DNA from: Euryarchaeota archaeon RBG_13_57_23
GTDB lineage: Archaea; Thermoplasmatota; Thermoplasmata; UBA10834
Assembly: GCA_001800675.1 (NCBI GenBank)
Contig: MGVW01000015.1
Coordinates: 1 to 11,067 of the forward strand
Reading direction: 5' to 3'
DNA: 11,067 nucleotides
The position numbers were made by a program, and so were the translations under genes. The number at the start of each line of letters is the position of its first letter. Within the stretch, counting starts at the first letter, position 1. Below, one piece after another: positions 6,500 to 11,067 of this stretch. Under the pieces are notes generated by a model. It saw only the letters and a program-made list of their open reading frames with translations, made no database searches and was not told the origin of the DNA.

Positions 6500-8668
6500 A
6501 TGATGGAGTCCCAACCCCGGACCCCCGCTGTATATGCCAGGTTGTTATCCTTCACTCTAGCCTGCGTCATGGTTCTGACGACCATCCCGATCGGCGTATC
6601 GGCCGAATTGCCGCATGAGAATTTCGAGCTCGTCGGCTCGGATCTCGAGATGGTCATCGCCCTGCTCAACTCGTCTATCAGGGCTTCCGAGAATGCGCTT
6701 CGCCAGTTCTACGAAGAGGATGTCCCCGAGGCGAACCAGCACCTGTCGATGGCGAGCGGGATTCTCACTCCTGCCAGCCAGATCCTGACGGAGATACAGG
6801 GCCTCGCGGGAAGCTACGAGAACCTCAGTTCGCTGCTTCCTCCGTTCTTGCAGCTTCAGACAAAGCTGGGCGAATGGTCCTCCCAGGAGGAGTCGTTGCT
6901 CTTGATGAGGGACGACGTAGTCACCGCATCGCAGCTTGCCAATCTGACCGATGAGGACCTGATCGCGGCGATTACGGCCATCAAGACGGTTCAATCGCTC
7001 ATCATCTCCATGAACCGAACGATAGACGATATGCTCATACCAGCAGATGAGATCTCAGCGCTCACCGTCGACGCGGAACATGTGTTCGTCCCCAACGAGC
7101 TCAGGCCGCTCATAGAACAGCTGAGAGAGCTGTTGCGGCTGATCCTCGCGGAGATCGAGGCCCTGATCCACGATGACATCCCGTGGGCACTGGACCCTTC
7201 CGGTCAGGAGCGGGCCTTCGTGCTGCTTTGGCTCGCGGATTCCCGGCTCTATCTTGGTGAGCCGATCATCGGCGGAGGATACCTCTACTACAACGGGAGC
7301 TTCAGAAGCGGGCAGAGCGTCCACATACTCATGAACTCCAGCGAGCTGATGACCGTCACGACCGGTCCGACAGGGGCGTTCAGCTTCGTCCAGCAGGTAC
7401 CCATAAACGCTTCTTGGCTCGGCTCACACATATTTGTCGCGACCGCGACCACGCCCTTCGTGAATCTCACATCCGATGCCGCTTCTCTGTCCATCGTCCT
7501 CATGCCCACCACAGTAAGGATCGAATCGGACGAGACTCTGCTTTCGATAGACGAGATCGCCACCGTCTCGGGCACTCTGGTGGATGTGTACGGGAATCCC
7601 ATTGCGAATGGCTCCTGTAGACTGGTCATGGACGGTTCTACCCTAGGTGTCACGACTTCCGAGGACGGTGAATTCGAGCGGAGTTGGACAGCGCAGGAGT
7701 TGTGGTTCGGAATTCACCAAGTCAAGGCGTTCTACGACCCCGAGCTTCCCTATGAGCCTTCAGAATCGAACACGGTCGAGATCACGGTCAGCATTCCTAC
7801 TGCCATGACATTCCGATTGTTCTCCGAGAAATTCCGTCCAGGATACTACATCGTCGGGAACGGCTCACTGATGGCGAACGAGTCCGATCCTCTGGTCGGG
7901 CAGAGGGTCACCATTTACATCGACGGAGTCATGATCCAGAACGTCACGACCACCGCCAGCGGCGAGTTCGCTATCGCCATCCCTGTCGGGGACCTGGAGC
8001 GAGGAACGCACGTAATCCGCGCCGCATTCCAGTTCAAGGATGACATGTGGAGGTACTGCGAAGCCGAGGACACTTTCATCATAACGAGCCTCAAGCCAGG
8101 AGCGTACCCATTCTTCCCCTTCTTCCCGGGATGGGAGGGGAGTCCCCTTGAGAGGTTCCCGTACCTGTTCTTCGGTGAGAACGCATACTACACTTGGCTT
8201 TTCTTGCTCATCGTCATCGCTATCCTAGTCAAAGCAGTGCAAGTCAGAAGAGCGCAGAAGAAACGTGCCAAGGAGCGGGCCACGCTGATCGGAGGCAGCT
8301 CGATTGACGTCTTTCAGGAGGACATCATAACTGGGGCTCTCGCGGAAGGGGACAAGATGTTCGATTCGCTTCTGGCCCATAGCCCTGCAGATCCCAATGG
8401 ACGTATCGTCTGGTACTACAACAGCCTGATCACGTTCCTAACGAGGAAGCGGAGGATATCCATCACCGACAGCATGACCCACTGGGAGGTCGCGAAGTTG
8501 CTGAAATCCCTGGGCTTCCCGGGAGAGAACGTCGAGAAGGTGACCATGCTCTTTGAACAGGCCTTTTACTCGGGGAGCATCCTGAGCGACCTCGACTCTC
8601 TAAGCATGAGCGTGGCCATGGACGGGCTGAGGGGCAGGAAAGCGGGGGGTGGTGCGCCTGCGGGGTAA
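6500..8668 (+). CDS. Membrane-anchored surface protein: helical region, three Ig-like domains, one helix, DUF4129-like tail
   Basis: This is a 722-residue protein. Residues 1-35 look like a signal peptide (basic start, hydrophobic 15-33, cleavage after VSA). Residues about 40-240 are a helix-rich external region. Residues about 254-335, 337-433 and 435-533 are three beta-sandwich, Big/CARDB-like domains with G-x-F strand turns. A Phe/Pro-rich stretch leads to a single membrane helix at about 563-582, followed by a basic stop-transfer segment. Residues about 605-710 resemble DUF4129: a helix with WYYNSLITFL, the basic RKRRIS, a T-x-W-E-V-A-K-L-L segment and a final F-E-Q-A-F-Y-S-G-S motif. About ten N-x-S/T sequons lie in the external part, so N-glycosylation is likely. 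DUF4129 proteins typically accompany MoxR and DUF58 proteins in envelope clusters. The gene overlaps the DUF4350 gene by 20 bases, so the two are surely cotranscribed. The role as an external sensor or anchor with an internal effector tail is inferred. A second ATG directly follows the first; I keep the first. Confidence 0.9.
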   Translation: MMESQPRTPAVYARLLSFTLACVMVLTTIPIGVSAELPHENFELVGSDLEMVIALLNSSIRASENALRQFYEEDVPEANQHLSMASGILTPASQILTEIQGLAGSYENLSSLLPPFLQLQTKLGEWSSQEESLLLMRDDVVTASQLANLTDEDLIAAITAIKTVQSLIISMNRTIDDMLIPADEISALTVDAEHVFVPNELRPLIEQLRELLRLILAEIEALIHDDIPWALDPSGQERAFVLLWLADSRLYLGEPIIGGGYLYYNGSFRSGQSVHILMNSSELMTVTTGPTGAFSFVQQVPINASWLGSHIFVATATTPFVNLTSDAASLSIVLMPTTVRIESDETLLSIDEIATVSGTLVDVYGNPIANGSCRLVMDGSTLGVTTSEDGEFERSWTAQELWFGIHQVKAFYDPELPYEPSESNTVEITVSIPTAMTFRLFSEKFRPGYYIVGNGSLMANESDPLVGQRVTIYIDGVMIQNVTTTASGEFAIAIPVGDLERGTHVIRAAFQFKDDMWRYCEAEDTFIITSLKPGAYPFFPFFPGWEGSPLERFPYLFFGENAYYTWLFLLIVIAILVKAVQVRRAQKKRAKERATLIGGSSIDVFQEDIITGALAEGDKMFDSLLAHSPADPNGRIVWYYNSLITFLTRKRRISITDSMTHWEVAKLLKSLGFPGENVEKVTMLFEQAFYSGSILSDLDSLSMSVAMDGLRGRKAGGGAPAG

Positions 8669-9851
8669 ACTCGCGAAAGGCTACGTCTCCATCATAGTCA
8701 TCGGCGTAGTCGCAGTCCTCCTGCTGGTGTCAATGCTCGCCCCGGTAGTATCGAGCTCCGAGGATTTCGCCATCTACAATACGAGTTGGAACGGGACCAG
8801 CGGACTTGCGATCTCAACGTTCGAGCTCGGCAAGTTCTCGCCGAGCTTCGAGCTGTCCAACACGGGAACGAGCATGGAGGTCGTCCAGATGGGATTGGAC
8901 GAACTCGATCTCGAGCCCGGCGACTCTGCCCTCGCGATCATAGGCCCGTCGACAGCGTTCACCGCTTCGGAGGGAGAGCTTGTGGGCGAATTCGTCCGGA
9001 ACGGAGGGGTTCTCCTTCTCGCGGACGACTTCGGCACCGGGAACACGCTGCTGGAAGGGATGGGCGCGAAGTCGAGGCTCTCCGGCAATCTAGCGATGGA
9101 CCTCGCCTTCAACAAGAAGCCCGAGTTCTCGGTATGCTTCGACCTAAGGTCGGATCCGTTGACCAAGAACGTATCCGCCCTGCTGCTCAACTATCCTTCC
9201 TCCATCAACGTCGACGCTGAGACCACGAAACCCATCGCGTACACGAGCGTCGCGAGCTGGCTTGACCTCAACAACGACATGCTCCAGGAGTTCGGGGAAC
9301 CCAGAGGACCGTTCGTCGTGATGGCCAGGGAGAGCTTGGGCGCTGGGAGCATCGTGCTGCTATCGGACCCGAGCCTGCTCATCAACGGCATGCGGGAATA
9401 CCTCAACAACTCCGCGCTCTCGGACAACATCGTCAACGAGATGTGCACTGGGAGAACATCCGTCTTCTTCGACGAGAGCCACAGAGACTACTTCGACCCT
9501 ATCACCATCATGATGGAGTTCACGAACTCGGTCTCCACGAACGCGAAGGCAGGGGTCGTGCTCCTTACCTTCATACTTGTCCTGTGGATCACCACGGACT
9601 ACGTCGACCGGACGGTATCACTAGCTGCCAGGAGAGTCATCGCAGCCTATGCTTGGATCATGAAACGGATTTTCGGGAGCTCCCGGGAACCAACGAAGGC
9701 ACTCACCCTGTCTGCCAAGGAGATCGAAACACAGCTCTCGGAGAAACACCCTGATTGGCGTCTTGGGCTGGTGCGGTACATGCTCAAGGAGAACGAGAGA
9801 CATTCCAAGGCGGTCAAGGAGAAGCTCGCGGAAGGCCCTAGGCAAGGATGA
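8649..9851 (+). CDS. DUF4350 domain membrane protein
   Basis: This is a 400-residue protein. Helix 1 is at about residues 12-31, followed by a large outer domain (about 35-295), helix 2 at about 301-320 and a charged cytoplasmic tail (321-400) rich in Lys and Glu. The outer domain shows the DUF4350 signature: a strand with ALAIIGPS, a helix with E-x-x-L-V-x-E-F-V, the strand GGVLLLADDFGTGN, a later strand GSIVLLSDPSLLIN and the motif F-D-E-S-H at residues 274-278. The fold is related to class-I glutamine-amidotransferase-like (GATase) domains, but I see no catalytic Cys, so a binding role is more likely. The start is GTG at 8649 (GTG at 8652 is equally possible), with AGGAAAG upstream inside the preceding gene. 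DUF4350 proteins usually sit beside DUF4129, MoxR and DUF58 genes; here only the DUF4129-like partner is present. Confidence 0.9.
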   Translation: MVRLRGKLAKGYVSIIVIGVVAVLLLVSMLAPVVSSSEDFAIYNTSWNGTSGLAISTFELGKFSPSFELSNTGTSMEVVQMGLDELDLEPGDSALAIIGPSTAFTASEGELVGEFVRNGGVLLLADDFGTGNTLLEGMGAKSRLSGNLAMDLAFNKKPEFSVCFDLRSDPLTKNVSALLLNYPSSINVDAETTKPIAYTSVASWLDLNNDMLQEFGEPRGPFVVMARESLGAGSIVLLSDPSLLINGMREYLNNSALSDNIVNEMCTGRTSVFFDESHRDYFDPITIMMEFTNSVSTNAKAGVVLLTFILVLWITTDYVDRTVSLAARRVIAAYAWIMKRIFGSSREPTKALTLSAKEIETQLSEKHPDWRLGLVRYMLKENERHSKAVKEKLAEGPRQG

Positions 9852-10083
9852 GCCATACCCGCCTGAGCACGACGACAACGAACAGCACCAGACCGACGTA
9901 TATGAACAGGTCCATCCTCCGGCGGAGCTCGCCCGTGAGGAATCCGTCGGTCAGCTCGCGAACGACCAGGAGTCCAATCAGCTCGAGCGTGACGAGGACC
10001 TCGATCCCTGCCGACAACGATATCAGTATGGAGACGACGGTCCACACCAGCATGCTGATGAATATCTTGTGAGAGATGAGCAA
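9838..10083 (-). CDS. Small two-helix membrane protein, convergent with DUF4350
   Basis: This is an 81-residue frame on the minus strand. Residues about 7-42 form a long hydrophobic segment ending in LVVREL, then a charged loop (TDGFLTGELRRRMD), then a second helix at about 59-80 ending VVLRRVWLILA. A clean two-helix pattern with positively charged loops is unlikely in a chance frame, and I believe such small proteins occur in archaea, though I cannot name a family. The start is uncertain: TTG at 10083 fits a leaderless transcript from the box at 10109-10116, while ATG at 10053 would shorten the first helix. The last 14 bases overlap the 3' end of the DUF4350 gene tail to tail. Its position in an envelope cluster suggests a small partner subunit, which is inference only. 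Confidence 0.68.
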   Translation of the reverse strand: MLISHKIFISMLVWTVVSILISLSAGIEVLVTLELIGLLVVRELTDGFLTGELRRRMDLFIYVGLVLFVVVVLRRVWLILA

Positions 10084-10108
10084 CTGGCCGCACCCGCTTA
10101 CTGTTCCT

Positions 10109-10116
10109 CGATAAAG
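10109..10116 (-). promoter_or_regulatory. Candidate TATA box for the small membrane gene
   Basis: CTTTATCG on the minus strand is centred about 29 bases before the TTG at 10083. A transcript start at or just ahead of that codon is therefore expected, which would make the message leaderless and explain the missing ribosome binding site. Confidence 0.4.
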
Positions 10117-10156
10117 GAAGTGGGCCTATAATACAATGGCGAAGAGGGCGCTAGCC

Positions 10157-10164
10157 TTCAAATA
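10157..10164 (+). promoter_or_regulatory. Candidate TATA box for the DUF1616 gene
   Basis: TTCAAATA is centred about 35 bases before the ATG at 10196, predicting a transcript start near 10187 and a very short leader. The more TATA-like CCTATAATAC at 10125-10134 would give a leader of about 40 bases with GGAGAG at 10179-10184 as a ribosome binding site. The choice is open. Confidence 0.4.
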
Positions 10165-10195
10165 CCGCCATCGGATTCGGAGAGAAGAGCGTTCC

Positions 10196-11067
10196 ATGGA
10201 AGAGGGCAAGAGAGCGCCTTGGAGGGTCAAGTTCGAGATACGGGACACGCCCTACGACCTCGCTGCGTGCGCGCTTCTGGCACTCATCCTCGTGGCACTT
10301 GTGTTCTTCGCACCGGACAACATCGTTCGGCAGATCATCGGACTCGTGTTCGTCCTGTTCCTGCCGGGGTATGCGGCCACGGCTGCGCTCTTCCCTGAGA
10401 ACGACCAGATCGACGGCATAGAGAGGGTCGCCCTCAGCTTCGGCCTGAGCATCGCAATCGTCCCGCTCATCGGCCTTGGGCTCAACTTCACTCCATGGGG
10501 CATCCGGCTGGACCCCATACTGGCATCGGTGTCTGCGTTCATAATCGCCGCATCGCTCGTGGGCTGGTACAGGCGGATGAAGCTCCCATCGGACGAGAGG
10601 TTCGCCATTTCCGTGAACCTTGAGCTCGACTTTGGCGGGATGCCGCTGATAGACAAGATCCTGACCATAGGCATCGTCGTCATGCTTGTCGCATCAGTTG
10701 TAGTGCTCGCGTGGGCCGTCGCCACCCCAAGAGTGGGTGAGAGGTTCACACAGCTGGCGATTCTGGGGCCGGGTGGGATGGCGACCGACTACCCGAGAAA
10801 CCTCACAGTCGGCCAGGAGGCGACGGTCCTCCTCAGTGTCAAGTCATTCGAGCACCGGCTCTCGAACTATACCATCGCGATCATACTGACAAGTTCGACC
10901 GACAACACAACAATAGTGGACACCTACTCGATCGACTGGAACCAAACGCATTCGCTGACACCATTCCGGGCCATCGCCCAGAACTTCACGCTGGATCACC
11001 TGGAATACTACAACACTACTTTTGAGTTCAGCGTGACCTCGCCAGGCACCTGGAAGCTTCAGTTCCT
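10196..11067 (+). CDS. DUF1616 family membrane protein, 3' end outside window
   Basis: This frame gives 290 complete codons and runs off the right edge; family members are usually a little over 300 residues, so little should be missing. The N-terminal half shows the DUF1616 signature: a paired hydrophobic segment with LFLPGYAATAALFP, then GIERVALSFGLSIAIVPLIG, then NFTPWGIRLDPI, then a helix ending in RR. A further helix lies at about residues 150-175. The C-terminal half is an external beta-sandwich starting FTQLAILGPGG and YPRNLTVGQEATV, with several N-x-S/T sequons. I start at ATG 10196; an in-frame ATG at 10136 would add 20 mostly basic residues but lies at the plausible promoter. The family's function is not known to me; its members sit in archaeal envelope and S-layer-glycosylation-type gene neighbourhoods. 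It is preceded by its own promoter region and so is probably a separate unit from DUF4129/DUF4350. Confidence 0.92.
   Translation, partial: MEEGKRAPWRVKFEIRDTPYDLAACALLALILVALVFFAPDNIVRQIIGLVFVLFLPGYAATAALFPENDQIDGIERVALSFGLSIAIVPLIGLGLNFTPWGIRLDPILASVSAFIIAASLVGWYRRMKLPSDERFAISVNLELDFGGMPLIDKILTIGIVVMLVASVVVLAWAVATPRVGERFTQLAILGPGGMATDYPRNLTVGQEATVLLSVKSFEHRLSNYTIAIILTSSTDNTTIVDTYSIDWNQTHSLTPFRAIAQNFTLDHLEYYNTTFEFSVTSPGTWKLQF

Larger units (their letters stand above)
10084..10195. promoter_or_regulatory. Divergent promoter region between small membrane gene and DUF1616 gene
   Basis: The 112-bp gap carries AT-rich boxes in both directions: TTTATCG on the minus strand (10109-10115), CCTATAATAC on the plus strand (10125-10134) and TTCAAATA on the plus strand (10157-10164). 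No structured RNA or terminator is evident. Confidence 0.5.

Noticed and set aside
10136..10198. Upstream in-frame ATG at 10136 as start of the DUF1616 gene
   Set aside because: It lies directly behind the TATA-like CCTATAATAC, before any plausible transcript start, and adds only basic residues not expected in the family; ATG 10196 fits better.
10252..10749. Minus-strand frame of 165 codons opposite DUF1616
   Set aside because: Ser/Thr/Met-rich shadow frame; the plus-strand frame carries the unmistakable DUF1616 signature.

Overview
The window looks archaeal, probably from the Thermoplasmatota or a related euryarchaeal group; I cannot fix the lineage. The evidence is a DUF1616 membrane protein (a family I know chiefly from archaea), TATA-like boxes about 25 bases ahead of several starts, one apparently leaderless gene, and long cell-surface proteins full of beta-sandwich modules. 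The DNA is moderately GC-rich, with GC-biased third codon positions. I see no tRNA, rRNA, CRISPR array, transposase or prophage gene.

Left half (1-5165, minus strand). One open frame fills almost half the window and runs off the left edge. It encodes a giant secreted or surface protein of at least 1721 residues. After a signal peptide and an N-terminal region come nine tandem DUF11/CARDB-like beta-sandwich modules (period about 105 residues). These are followed by at least four SdrD-B/SpaA-like modules, each with an EF-hand-like aspartate loop. A fifth module begins exactly at the edge. The long plus-strand frames opposite this gene are antisense shadows.

Middle (5166-5548). A 383-bp divergent intergenic region holds candidate promoters for both sides, a strong ribosome binding site ahead of the TTG start of the giant gene, and several inverted repeats, two of which share a TTGGCGC half-site.

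Right half (5549-11067). A set of plus-strand membrane proteins follows: a two-helix protein with a Cys-rich cytoplasmic domain; a 722-residue surface protein with a helical region, three Ig-like domains, one membrane helix and a DUF4129-like cytoplasmic tail; a DUF4350 protein overlapping it by 20 bases; and a DUF1616 protein cut by the right edge. A small two-helix membrane gene lies on the minus strand between DUF4350 and DUF1616, overlapping the DUF4350 tail by 14 bases. DUF4129 and DUF4350 proteins usually belong to MoxR ATPase/DUF58 (vWA-like) clusters in the envelope, but neither MoxR nor DUF58 lies inside this window.

Taken together, the region looks like an envelope locus: a very long modular surface fibre on one side and a membrane complex on the other, with sensory or force-transducing architecture (external beta-sandwich, single helix, internal helical tail). 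A functional link between the two sides is inferred only from their shared intergenic region.
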